Shown here: in pieces, positions 32,883-43,139 of the stretch | Numbering within the stretch: position 1 is the stretch's first letter | Layout: each line of letters begins with the position of its first letter | Notes under the pieces: generated by a model | What the model was told of the DNA's origin: nothing | The model's input: the letters and a program-made list of their open reading frames with translations, nothing else | Databases searched by the model: none | NCBI GenBank assembly: GCA_021292165.1 | Contig: CM037876.1 | Coordinates: 43,386,575 to 43,450,574, forward strand | Direction of reading: 5' to 3' | Length of the DNA stretch: 64,000 bases | Source: Shinisaurus crocodilurus | Taxonomy: Eukaryota > Chordata > Lepidosauria > Squamata > Shinisauridae | Made by a program: the position numbers and the translations under genes

Positions 32883-33002
32883 TGTGGAGAAACGAGCCTT
32901 TGAGGGTACACACACACACCTCAGGTGTGAACCGGCTGGGGTGGGGTGTGCATAGTTAGCGTGTAGAGAAAAGAGTTTTTAGGGTTCCTGCATGCATGCA
33001 GG

Positions 33003-33045
<43 letters not shown>

Positions 33046-33987
33046 CCTCATGGGTGAGCCAGGTGGGGGCTGGGAGGAAGCAGAAGGTGCATGGAACATG
33101 AGATGGGGCCTGACGTCTAGAGGTCTGGAGGAGCCAGGCTCAGGGCATTCATATGCAGATAGTTCAAGCCATGACTCACAGTTCCCTTTCCCCTGCCTGG
33201 CCAGGTGAAGTTCAAATTCATTGGCTGAAGCAAGAAGGTTACAGAAAAGGGGAGGGGGATGAGCTATTTCCCCACGTGTAAGCCTTTGTTCTTGGTCAGT
33301 CCTTTTTGGTAGCCTGCCCGGCATGGCAGCGCGCCAGCGAGGGGCCCGAGCCTTTAGGGGGGCCCCCCCTCAGGAACCGACCCCAGGCAGCCTCTGGTGA
33401 AATTGGCTGGTTTGAAGGACTGGTGAAAGCAAGCCTTGTAAGGGTTTACCCATCTTGGACCTTCGGGTAGGTGTGGTAATTCTCTATCGGGCGGCAAGGC
33501 TGTGCTGGATCTAACCCTTTGAAGAAGACACCCTCAGGTAACAGGTGTGTGCTTGAGAGATTTTAAGGAATCAGGTTTTCTTATTTTGCAGCTTTACTGT
33601 GTACTAAAGTGTCTCTCTATTTTGTGTGCTTCTCTTATTTGCCTAATCTTGTTGTACGATGCTACCAGAAATAGACCTTGTCATAGTTTACCCCACATGG
33701 GTTTTGTAGTACTCTGTTGGTTCAGTATCTAAATCCAGGTTACAGAAATAAAGGCGAGTCCCTGAACAGAGATCCAAGTAGGATTGCAGAGACAGCTGAG
33801 GCTGGCAATCTGGTACCTTGAGATCTCTGGGGGTCTTAGTTCCTTTGCCAGCAGGCAAGGGTGGGGTGGTGGCGGGTCAGCCAGCCCCCCCTTCCGGGCC
33901 ACATGGTGGCAAGTGCTGGGTTTCCTTTTGCAGAGAGGAAAGGGTGGGAGTCTGGCGGGCCAGCCAGCCCCCCCCTCTTCCTCCACT
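32883..33987 (+). repeat. 3' LTR of the non-coding LTR element
   Basis: Same sequence as 29572-30667 with about a dozen point differences and a longer (AC)n tract (about 33004-33043). It ends at 33987 and is followed by the target copy CATTC. Confidence 0.93.
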
Positions 33988-33999
33988 CATTCAAAGACT

Positions 34000-35150
34000 C
34001 TTATCTTTGATACTATGTTTTTTCGGCCCCCTCAGCCACATGTATGCCAGGATTTTGTTGCAGGGCAAATAATTTGTAATATAAACCTTGGGTCCAACAC
34101 CAGGGGTCTGGCTCAGTGTCTAGGGGTTATTCTCCTTTCCTTTATATTAATTTCTTTTCGAGCTCCAGTTTGGATGTCTGGATAGTAAACTCCCCCCACC
34201 CATTCACACACAAGTTGCAGTCTAACACATCTGGAGAGCACCAGGTGGGGGACGGGTGGTGTATAGGATGGCAGCCTGAAATAATCACATACTATTCTCT
34301 CTTCCCCTGACTACCCCTGTCTCCGGCTCCACTTCCCTTCTCTCCTTCTGTTGTCTCACCTGTGTTGAATTATAGACTGTAAGCTCTCTGGGTAGGGATC
34401 TGTCCTTTTGTACACTGTAAAGTGTAGTGCACATTGACGGAGAAATATAAACAGTAAGACAGGTGAAAAGAGGGTTTGTCTATGGCAGTTTAAAAAAAAT
34501 AATCAGATCCATTAAGAAGCACTGATGGAAGAACCTTTGCTATTAAAACATCCATATGTGAATACCAAAATTTAATTGGAATAATGAATAGAATTTAAAT
34601 GTAATTCTGAGATGCATTAAAATAAAAAGTATAAGCCAAAATTCAAGGGTTTCTTCTGACACAGAACAGCTCCACTACTTTTTCCCCCTCCTCATCATCA
34701 CAGCAGTATTCTTGCTTCTCATAAATATCTCCATACAAGTTGTGCTATATCAGAATAATTTTAGAATAATTTTAATTGAAATACATAAAGCTTCTCTCTA
34801 GAATGATTATCACACTGATTCTTTCATCCTCTATGATTGTATCATGCTGAGACCATCCTTTGTAAATGTCTGATTAATCTCTGCTCCAGCACTCCGGTCA
34901 CAGCCCTGTATTGACTTCTGCTTTAGGAATAGTCCAACTTTATAACTTGGCTTCTTAATTAAGAAATATGCTCGATTGGCAATCTAACCCAGAACCCAAT
35001 CTAACCCAGAAACTGGTATCCAGTGAATTCCCAGTAGCAACAGAGAGAGAGAACAAAAATAAGAGAGCCCCTGTGGTCCAGGGTTTAAAAGCAGGGTTGA
35101 AGTTTGTAAAGACAGGAGGAGGAGAGGGACGGAGTAACGGGAGCCGAAGT
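34000..35150. other. Intergenic, LINE tail near 34365-34450, otherwise nothing recognised
   Basis: 'GACTGTAAGCTCTCTGGGTAGGGATCTGTCC...AAATATAAA' near 34375-34450 is typical of a LINE/SINE 3' tail. The rest is AT-rich without gene evidence. Confidence 0.4.
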
Positions 35151-35174
35151 TGTAAGATGCCAGGCCACGAGGAC

Positions 35175-35274
35175 CACATCCACCTGAAGCAGGAGCACCT
35201 GCAGCATGTAAGTCTTGCCCAGGTTGCGGAGCTGTTCGTGGATGTAATTGGGGTTCAGGTTGTGGTACCAGAGG
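35175..35274 (-). pseudogene. ERCC1 (fragment): Orphan ERCC1-like exon (100 bp), splice borders present
   Basis: Minus-strand reading gives [18 protein letters not shown], then [16 protein letters not shown]. This aligns with the middle of ERCC1, the XPF partner in nucleotide-excision repair (human [20 protein letters not shown]). The similarity starts directly after an AG preceded by CTGATCTCCTTCTCTGCCAC, a good branch point plus pyrimidine tract. It stops exactly before GT (GTG|GTCCTC). From memory, human ERCC1 exon 5 is also 100 bp and ends at the same valine codon. The frame is open across all 100 bp. No neighbouring ERCC1 exon is visible within the window, so this is not an intact gene. 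A single exon with intron-like borders argues for a captured or duplicated genomic fragment rather than a processed copy. The donor is weak (GTCCTC). Alternative: part of a larger ERCC1 segment whose remainder has decayed. Confidence 0.8.
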
Positions 35275-35364
35275 CTGCATGTGGCAGAGAAGGAGATCAG
35301 CCCTGCCAGGAGTATTGATTAATATTCCCCCTTCTTCCCTCCCCATTCCTTTTTCCTTGTGTGT

Positions 35365-35480
35365 CGTGTCTTTTTAGATTGTAAGCCTGCAGGCAGGGAC
35401 TGTCTTGTTAATTGTTGTAAACTGCCCAGAGAGCTTCGGCTATTGGGCGGTATAAAAATGAAATAAAAATAAAATAACCT
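35365..35480 (+). repeat. LINE 3' tail (CR1/L2 group)
   Basis: 'AGATTGTAAGCCTGCAGGCA...GTTGTAAACTGCCCAGAGAG...GGGCGGTATAAAAATGAAAT' is the characteristic tail of a squamate LINE family. Confidence 0.6.
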
Positions 35481-35499
35481 ACCTCCTGAATCATGTCTG

Positions 35500-36950
35500 T
35501 GCATACCAACTTGGCCAATATCTTTACACATTAGTCCCAGTTATAAATGTACCCAGAAGTGCCATGAACTCAAAACTGATTTTTAAAAAATATGCATTGG
35601 ACAATCCAGTCCTATTAATTGGTATACCACTATCACTGCACTTAGGATCAGGTGCAAAGCTGAGATGCTGCAAAGTTGTGCAATGTTCTGATCAGGCCTT
35701 GGATTAGTCACCAGTGTAGCAACAGCTGTTGGAACTAGCACACCACCCTTTTCTCAATTGCAGCTTAGCTATGCCATGTGAAAGCATTTGCTCATACTAT
35801 GGGGGTTGTTGGGGGGGAGAGATGGGATAGGGCTGGGTGGGCCCCCTTCAGCTCACTTATATTGCATTCTACAGGAGTTTTCAAACCTCTTGCAAGCTGG
35901 AATGGCAGTGGACTCCTGCTGGTATGTCTGCTTTTATCATGCAAGGACTTCATTACATAAATAGCTCTGCCCTGCTTGCTAAACATAAGAAAGTGGGGTT
36001 GGATCAGTAAGGAACAGTTCGGCCTTGTAGATTTCCTGTAATCTCAAGAGATAACTTCCAGGTCGTAAGGTGGCCAGGTCTCCTCTTTTACAGAGCACTG
36101 TCCTCTATTTGACGTGCTGCCAGAAGCCATCTTCTATTTTGAAGATATGCTCTATCTGAAGGGCAGTCAAGTCCAAGTCCAGTTTAGATAAAGAACCATC
36201 AAAAGGAAGAGCTGGGGCTAGAAAGTTGCCCACCAACAGCATATGGACAGCAAGCTGAGTGAGGCACACACAGGTCTCCTGGTCAGTCTTCCACACTATG
36301 GTGAGATGTTCTGTATTTCTATTTAAAGTATAATAATTATTTCTAAATTTGCATCTATACATATAGGTTAGCATATGGGTTGCCCTCCTTTTTGGTAATG
36401 CATTTCCTCTTTTTTAATCATTCATAAGCGACCACCCTGGTCATCCATTACTCTGCTGCAGACCCAGCTCCTCTTGTAAAAATGCTTCATTCACTCATTT
36501 TTCTGTGATCTCCAGATACAATTCGTCGGGAGGGGGTGTATAATTGCTGTTCTGTGAAGTGCATGCGTAACAGTTAGCTTTTTTGTGTGTGTGCTTTTTT
36601 CCCATCTTTCTTTCTGTGCTGTCCTATAACAAAAAGGTTTCAGGGTAGCTCACACAACAAATAGGGTAAAAACAAATAAAGTACCGTAATACAGAAACTA
36701 AAAATAGTGGATAGTGATTAGCAACACAGCTCCGATAAGTAGAGAGACACGATGCAAGAGGAGGACAGGGCTCTTATCCTTTTATTATTTGGGTACAAGC
36801 AGGAAATGTCAGCAGCTTTTCTCAACTTTTCATCATGACAAGCTGCACCCGTCAAGATTCCCTGTTATGCATTATAGTGCTACAGGCACAGTACTCAGTT
36901 GCATCCTGTCACCTTGTTTATAAATGCCTAGATCAAAGTCCTGGCAAAAT
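35500..36950. other. Intergenic, nothing recognised
   Basis: No gene or confident repeat in this AT-rich stretch. Confidence 0.35.
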
Positions 36951-36955
36951 TAGTA

Positions 36956-37237
36956 CAGTAATACCTTGGATTGCAAGCATAATTCGTTCCGGAAACGTGC
37001 TTGTAATCCAAAGCACTTGTATATCAAAGCAAAATTCCCCATAAGAAATTTGTACACATATTTTTAATTTAAGCTGCAATAAAGAATGATAGTGTCAAGT
37101 CTTCATTTTTCTTGACCGCACTACAGTACTTGTATTGCAAGATGTCGCTTGTTTATCAAGTTAAAATTTATTTTAAAAATTTGCTTGTCTTGCAAAACAC
37201 TTGCAGACCAAGTTACTTGCAATCCAAGGTTTTACTA
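36956..37237 (+). mobile_element. Tigger/pogo-like MITE, copy A
   Basis: Ends CAGTAATACCTTGGATTGCA / TGCAATCCAAGGTTTTACTA, flanked by TA at 36954-36955 and 37238-37239. Subterminal motif 'ATTCGTTCCGGAAACGTGCT'. One of five copies in the window, all without transposase. Confidence 0.88.
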
Positions 37238-37819
37238 TAAGTGGTTTTGGCTGGCGGCATTCAGTCTCTCACCCAGCCTGTAAACTATCAAAATGGAAGG
37301 GAAAAGAAATCACATGGGTTTTGCATGAGTTTTAAGGTTACACAGGGAAGAATTCAGGGAATACAGAAGCCCATTACAATAAGACACTGCTACAAAATTG
37401 ACAGGATTCTACAAGAATTATGCCTTCAGTCAGACCATGCCCTAGATTGAACTGACACCTTCCCTAGCAACGTACAGAAGATGAAGTAGAAACAGACTCT
37501 GGAAAAGATCCAGAAACATATAGTTATTGCTAAGATTTAAATTTGGATAGACAAAACCATCTTTTTACAGAAACTTCACTGTTAGGAATTGTTTTATTGT
37601 TTCGCATTTAATTCATATCAACTATGAAGGCTGAATGTACAAAACATTTTCTAGCCTTTTGGTCCCAAAGCTTCATTGTCTCTATAATTATATTTTTGAA
37701 TCTGGCTCTTTTGGCACCATTACATGATGCGTATATCACCGTGATTCCTAAGCCTGGAAAAGACCATACATATTGTGCTAACTATCTATCGACCTATTTA
37801 GTTAATTAATGTAGAATTA

Positions 37820-39031
37820 ATCTGATCTCATTTTTTGATCAGGTAACTTCCCTTGTGCACTATGGGAATGCTGTGGACATAATATATCTGGACTTCAGCA
37901 AATCTTTCGACAAAGTGCCTCATGATATCCTGATTAGCAAGCTAGCTAAAAGTGGGCTAGATAGAACAACTATCAGGTGAATCCACAATTGGCTACAGAA
38001 TCGGACTCAAAGAGTGCTTATCGATGGGTCCTTCTCAAATTGGGGAGAGGTAACGAGCGGGGTACCACAGGGCTCGGTCCTGGGCCCAGTGCTCTTCAAC
38101 ATTTTTATTAATGACTTGGATCAGGAGGTACAGGGAATGCTTATCAAATTTGCAGATGACACAAAGTTGGGTGGAATAGCTAATACTCTGGAAGACAGAA
38201 ACAAAATTCAAAGCAACCTCGATAGGCTGGAGCGCTGGGCCGAAAACAGAATGAAATTTAATAGGGATAAATGCCAAGTGCTGCACCTAGGGAGAGGAAA
38301 CCAAATGCAGAGTTACAGAATGGGGGACACTTGGCTCAACAATACCACAAGTGAGAAGGATCTTGGAATTGTGGTAGATCACAAACTGAATATAAGTCAG
38401 CAATGCAATGTGGCTGCAAAGAAGGCAAATGCTATTTTGGGCTGCATTAAAAGAAGTATAGCTTCCAAATCGCGTGAAGTGATAATTCCCCTTTACTCGG
38501 CACTGGTTAGGCCTCATCTTGAGTACTGCGTCCAGTTCTGGGCACCACACTTTCAGAAGGACGTAGACAAACTGGAGAGGGTTCAGAGGAGGGCAACAAG
38601 GATGATAAAGGGACTGGAAACAAGGTCCTATGAGGAGAGACTGAAAGAACTGGGCATGTTTAGCCTTCAGAAGAGACTGAGGGGAGATATGATGGCACTC
38701 TTCCAGTACTTGAAGGGTTGTCACACAGAGGAGGGCCAGGATCTCTTCTCGATCATCCCAGTTTGCAGGACACAGAATAATGGGCTCAAGTTACAGGAAC
38801 CCAGATTCCACCTAAACATCAGGAAATTTTTCCTGACTGTTAGAGCAACACGCCAATGGAACCAACTACCTAGGGAGGTAGTGGGCTCTCCAAAACTGGA
38901 GGCATTCAAGGTGCAGCTGGACAGCCATCTGTCAGGGATGCTTTGACGTGGATTCCTGCATTGAGCTGGGGGTTGGACTCGATGGCCTTGTAGGCCCCTT
39001 CCAACACTACTTTTCCATGAGTCTATGATTC
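37820..39031 (+). mobile_element. CR1 LINE, 5'-truncated, inserted in the L1-like element
   Basis: Begins within the CR1 RT at NLISFFDQVTSLV and ends with the CR1 3' terminus (CTATGATTCT). A reading frame at 38014-38946 keeps GVPQGSVLGPVLFNIFINDL, KFADDTKLGG and the complete C-terminus [16 protein letters not shown]. One stop lies just upstream (near 37978). The L1 reading LLN...LKILTAIL is split exactly here, with AGAATTA before and AGAAATTA after the insert. Confidence 0.92.
38014..38946 (+). CDS. CR1 ORF2 C-terminal fragment, 310 codons
   Basis: Reverse-transcriptase fingers are missing. Retained are the palm motif FADDTKL (residues about 46-52), the thumb-like region with LERWAENRMKFNRDKCQ, and the CR1-specific C-terminus ([20 protein letters not shown]). 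It is a dead-on-arrival 5'-truncated copy; its first Met is internal to the original protein. Same family as the fragments at 985-1850, 17735-18010 and 58741-59075. Confidence 0.85.
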   Translation: MLIDGSFSNWGEVTSGVPQGSVLGPVLFNIFINDLDQEVQGMLIKFADDTKLGGIANTLEDRNKIQSNLDRLERWAENRMKFNRDKCQVLHLGRGNQMQSYRMGDTWLNNTTSEKDLGIVVDHKLNISQQCNVAAKKANAILGCIKRSIASKSREVIIPLYSALVRPHLEYCVQFWAPHFQKDVDKLERVQRRATRMIKGLETRSYEERLKELGMFSLQKRLRGDMMALFQYLKGCHTEEGQDLFSIIPVCRTQNNGLKLQEPRFHLNIRKFFLTVRATRQWNQLPREVVGSPKLEAFKVQLDSHLSGML

Positions 39032-39705
39032 TAGAAATTAAAATATTAACAGCAATTTTGGGTGATAGATTGCAACAAGTTATTGCAACACTTGTTCGAT
39101 CCAATCAGGTGGGATTCATTAGAAATCAACAAGGAGCTGATAATCTTAGATTAGTAGTTGATCCGATTGCTTTAAATACTAATAGAACAGACTCGGCTGC
39201 TATAATTTCTTGGGATGCTGAAAAGGCCATTGACAAAATTCATTGGAAATGTATTTTTGCTACGTTGAGAAACTTTGGCATTCCCATGGAATTTTTAACT
39301 TGGGTCAAAATTTTATATTCTACCCCAAGAGCGAGAGTTAAGACCAATGGGTTTTTCTCAGACTATTTTATACTTGGGAGAGGTACTAGACAGGGATGTC
39401 CACTTTCTCCATTGATATTTGACTTATGTTTGGAACCCCTGGCATGTGCTATTAGAATAGTAGTATTCATGGATTTTCACATGTTTGTTTAGAATTTAAA
39501 AGTATTCTCTATGCTGATGATCTTTTATTGTTTATTTCAAAACTCCAATCATCGGTTCCTGCTTTGATGAAGGTGATTAAGAACTTTGGTGATTTGTCTG
39601 GCTATTTAATTAATTGGTCAAAGTCTGAATTGATGCTGATTGGAGATAATACATCTCAGAGTGTATTAACTCAATGGCAATTTCGATGGTACCCAGATTT
39701 TATTA

Positions 39706-40373
39706 CAGTCATGCCTTGGATTGAGAGCATAATTCGTTCCGGAAACGTGCTTGTAATCCAAAACACTCTTATATCAAAACAAAATTCCCCCAAAAAAATT
39801 TGTACAGAGATTTTTAATTTAAGCCGTACTACAGTACTTGTATTGCAAGACGTCGCCTGTATTTAGCACACAAAGCCGAAAATGACACAAACTAATCATC
39901 GACACTTACTAATTGATCCAAAGTAAAAATCAACCTGTCTGTCCAAGCCTGTCACAGGAACATTTTCTTACCAATTTTTAAATCCAGATTACCCCATAAA
40001 GTCAGTTTAGCATGAGAAAATGGGTCAAACTGTAATTAACGAGATATAGTGTGGCCTAGTGGTTAGAGTGTTGGACTGGGACTCCGGAGATCCGAGTTCT
40101 AGTCCCCGCTCAGCCATGAAGCTCACTGGGTGACTTTGGGCCAGTTACTGACTCTCAGCCTAACCTACCTCACAGAGTTGTTGTGAGGATAAAATGGAGG
40201 AGTGGAGGAGGAGGATTATGTAAGCCGCCTTGGGTTCCTTGCAGGAAAAAAGGCAGGGTATAAATATAATAATAAATATATCAAGTAAAAAAAAATTTAA
40301 ATAAATATTTTAAAATTTGCTTGTCTTGCAAAACGCTCTCAAACCAAGTTACTTGCAATCCAAGGTATTACTG
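39706..40373 (+). mobile_element. Tigger/pogo-like MITE, copy B, split by an inverted duplication
   Basis: Ends CAGTCATGCCTTGGATTGAG / GCAATCCAAGGTATTACTG, with TA at 39704-39705 and 40374-40375. The left 155 bp (to about 39860) and the right 95 bp (from about 40278) are MITE. The 418 bp between them are an inverted copy of downstream L1 plus SINE sequence. Confidence 0.88.
40048..40277 (+). mobile_element. Sauria SINE, copy 3 (within the duplicated arm)
   Basis: Head AGTGTGGCCTAGTGGTTAGA, B-box GAGTTCTAGTCC, middle AACCTACCTCACAGAGTTG, tail GGGTATAAATATAATAATAA. It arrived here with the inverted duplication and not by its own retroposition. Confidence 0.92.
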
Positions 40374-40897
40374 TACTTACTTGGGAATTCTTATCTCTAG
40401 AGACATATCCCAAATGATCAAACTTAATTTGAGTAAGTTGATTAATGAGATCTCACGGGATATAGACAGATGGGCATCTCTTAAGCTGAGTTTGTAGGGT
40501 AAGGTTAATACACTTAAGATTAATATTATATCTAGGATTGTATATGTTTTACATGGGATTCCTCTATTTATACCTGGCAATTATTTTCAAAAACTAAATG
40601 CTTTGTTTCGCAAATGGGGGGGGGGGTCCTCACCTCCACGAATCTCTTTGAAAAGGATGCAACTTTCAACTAAAGAAGGTGGGTTTGGCTTTCCAGATCT
40701 TGCCCTTATATCATAGGGCCTATTTGTTGACTAGCTCTAAATTCTGGTCTTTTCCCACTTAGATTAGATTATCCACCTTGTTTTGTTTTGGACTCATGAT
40801 GTCTGGATCCTCTCTCCAAATGGATGGCATTAGGGTCTCACTACACTAAAATGGATAGGGTGCCTCCTACCATTATGGCAGTTAGAGAGGTGTGGCA

Positions 40898-41124
40898 TAT
40901 TATTTATTTATTACATTTATACCCCACCTTTTTTTCCTACAAGGAACTCAAGGCGGCTTACATAATCCTCCTCTCCATTTTATCCTCACAACAACCCTGT
41001 GAGGTAGGTTAGGCTGAGAGTCAGTGACTGGCCCAAAGTCACCCAGTGAGTTTCATGGCCGAGTGGGGACTAGAACCCGGATCGCCCAAGTCCCAGTCCA
41101 GCACTCTCACCTCTACGCCACACT
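40898..41124 (-). mobile_element. Sauria SINE, copy 4 (original of the duplication)
   Basis: Minus-strand copy inserted in the L1-like element, head at the high-coordinate end (…GGCGTAGAGGTGAGAGTGC). Its flank ATATATCGTTAATTATAGTT is mirrored in copy 3, which shows common ancestry. Confidence 0.92.
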
Positions 41125-42259
41125 ATATATCGTTAATTATAGTTTGACCCATTTTCTCATGCTAAACTGACTTTATGGGGTAATCCGGATTTAAAAATTG
41201 GTAAGAAAATGTTCCTGTGACAGGCTTGGACAGAGAGGTTGATTTTTACTTTGGATCAATTAGTAAGTGTCGATGATGAGTTTGTGTCATTTTCGGCTTT
41301 GTGTGCTAAATATAACTTGGCTGCTTCAGCTGAATAGCAATACTTGCAATTGCAACATTTGTTGGAATCTAGGTTTGGTCCTGCTGCTTTTACAGCTTCA
41401 GAATCAGAGCCTCCTTTGCTATTGGATGCATTGACTGAGGCTGAGCAGTTATATTGACCTACGATTTATGATTATAAATACAGTACTTATTATTGGTGAA
41501 TAAGTATGATACACAGAGTCTTAAAGACAAATGGAATAGGGAATTAGATACGGTAAGTCTTATGTTGCCTAATGAATGGAACATTGTTTTTTGCGTCTGT
41601 GTCAGAAGGGTCTATGGATCTTAGGTTACATTTTATTCAGCAAAAACTTTTGTTTTGTGTTTACTGGACACCATGTCTTTTTAATAAGGGTTTGTCTAAG
41701 TCAGCTAACTGTTGAAGGTGTAGTACTGTGAATGCTTTGTTTACCCATATGTTTTGGCAATGCCCAGTAGTTGCTTCTCTTTGGGTAGAGGTCATAGTAC
41801 AGATAAATCTAGTATTAAAATGCTCTTTAATATTTACGGATGCACACATTCTTTTAAATTATATACCTGCTGTATGGAATTTATCACAAGGACAACGCAT
41901 GTGGATTTTCCACACTCTCTTGACAGCTAAAAGACTGATATTACAAAAGATGATTGAAGATCTAATAATGCTTTCAACATTTGAGCAGGTGGTATTTAGA
42001 CGCTACCTGCAGATGGATAAATACATGGATATTTGGCCTGCTTTTTCTGAAGTTTATGCATAACTGTCTTTACGGATAGTTGTATTACTACAGATGTATT
42101 GATACTTGTGGATATGTATTTCATACATATTTACTGTAAGTGATTCATTTTAAATACTGTAAGAAAATTGTATTTTTCTTTTTTTTTCCCCTATGGCTTT
42201 TGTTTTGGTGCAATTCACATTTAAAAAACTAATAACATTTTTTTTTTAAAAAAAAAGTC

Positions 42260-42870
42260 AACTATAAAAGCTTAAAACAAACAAAAAAGACAACCCCAGA
42301 GCCACTGCTACTTTTTTTCTGCTGACTATTTTGATGCTATTGGCGTCTACAGTTCTGTAGACGCCATTCACCATCGCATCATTGCTAGTGCTTCATAGTG
42401 TCTTTATAATAATACTTTTAAAAAACCTTGATTCCTGTTCAGTGGGGCAAAATGCTAATGCTTGCTGAATAACCTTGCTTGTTTTAGTAAATGTGCATTA
42501 GCCTTCCTGAAGGAGAGCTTTTTTGCAGATGAAGTTGTTACATCAAGCTGGCATCTAAACTTGAGCAACTGGAACATCTTTTCTGAATTTCAGTGCAGGT
42601 GTCAACACTTCTGTAAGGAAAGAAGAATGCATCTCTTCCCCCCCCCTCCGCCCCCAGGGCTTACAGGGCCCTTCCACAGACAGAAATGAAAAACATGCAC
42701 CTGTTGAAAACAAGATGATGTGCATTGGTTGAGAGTCCAGTGTTTTATGATGCAACCCAATTCATTCCAAAATTTAAAAAGGGACTTTAAAAAGACAGAG
42801 GAGTGAAAAATAGAATGAAAATGTGGGTTCTAGGCAAGTTCACAGTTTAGCTTTCAAAGGGAAAGGGTTT
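42260..42870. other. Intergenic, nothing recognised
   Basis: No gene or confident repeat; a short poly-C stretch lies at about 42639-42655. Confidence 0.35.
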
Positions 42871-42879
42871 TTTAAATTA

Positions 42880-43133
42880 CAGTCATGCCTTGGATTGAGA
42901 GCATAATTTGTTCCGGAAACGTGCTTGTAATCCAAAACACTCTTATATCTTAAAACGAACCCCCCCCCAAAAAAAATTTGTACAGAGATTTTTAATTTAA
43001 GCCGTACTACAGTACTTGTATTGCAAGACGTCGCTTGTATATCAAGTAAAAAAAAATTAAATACATATTTAAAAATGTGCTTGTCTTGCAAAACGCTCTC
43101 AAACCAAGTTACTTGCAATCCAAGGTATTACTG
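42880..43133 (+). mobile_element. Tigger/pogo-like MITE, copy C (uninterrupted)
   Basis: 254 bp; ends CAGTCATGCCTTGGATTGAG / GCAATCCAAGGTATTACTG with TA at 42878-42879 and 43134-43135. It provides the empty-site reference for copy B. Confidence 0.92.
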
Positions 43134-43139
43134 TATTAT

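Larger units (their letters stand above)
29572..33987 (+). mobile_element. Complete non-coding LTR retrotransposon (4416 bp), tRNA-Leu PBS, TSD CATTC
   Basis: Two direct LTRs (1096 and 1105 bp, about 1% different apart from CA-repeat length) flank a 2215-bp internal region. The element is bordered by CATTC at 29567-29571 and 33988-33992. The primer site directly after the 5' LTR matches the 3' end of a leucine tRNA, and a polypurine tract precedes the 3' LTR. The internal region has no frame with gag, protease, RT or integrase motifs, so it must have been mobilised in trans. A 5-bp duplication and tRNA-Leu priming are compatible with an ERV-L-like (class III) or a Gypsy-type parent; I cannot decide between them. 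The low LTR divergence means a recent insertion. Confidence 0.93.
39860..41312. repeat. 418-bp inverted duplication carrying a Sauria SINE
   Basis: 39860-40277 is the reverse complement of about 40895-41312. The non-SINE part (TTTAGCACACAAAGCCGAAA ... read inverted as TTTCGGCTTTGTGTGCTAAA) differs at only a few positions, while the SINE part differs at roughly 9%. The right arm is the original, because its L1 reading (KLTLWGNPDL, then FVSFSALCAKYNLAAS) continues collinearly into flanking L1, whereas the left arm interrupts a MITE. The spacer is 617 bp. Confidence 0.9.
37590..42260 (+). mobile_element. L1/Tx1-like LINE, decayed, host of nested insertions
   Basis: Plus-strand ORF2 pieces run in order: AYITVIPKPGKDHTYCANYL (37730-37800); interruption by CR1 (37820-39031); EIKILTAILGDRLQQV, SNQVGFIRNQQGADNLR, AIISWDAEKAIDKI and GTRQGCPLSPLIFDL (39032-39470); a frameshift, then SILYADDLLLF (about 39502-39535) with the catalytic YADD; interruption by a Tigger MITE (39706-40373); TYLGILISRDI and WASLKLSL (40370-40500); a Sauria SINE (40898-41124); and finally HMFWQCPVVASLW and the C-terminal block to 42060. 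Many stops and frameshifts: inactive. The 3' end has an A-rich tail near 42230-42256. The clade is L1 superfamily, Tx1-like; not resolved further. Confidence 0.85.

Noticed and set aside
35160..35174. Continuation of ERCC1 similarity (VLVAW) after the 100-bp block
   Set aside because: VLVAW recalls ILAW of the next ERCC1 exon, but it would need a 60-bp deletion and the following residues do not match; a chance resemblance in intron-like sequence is more likely.
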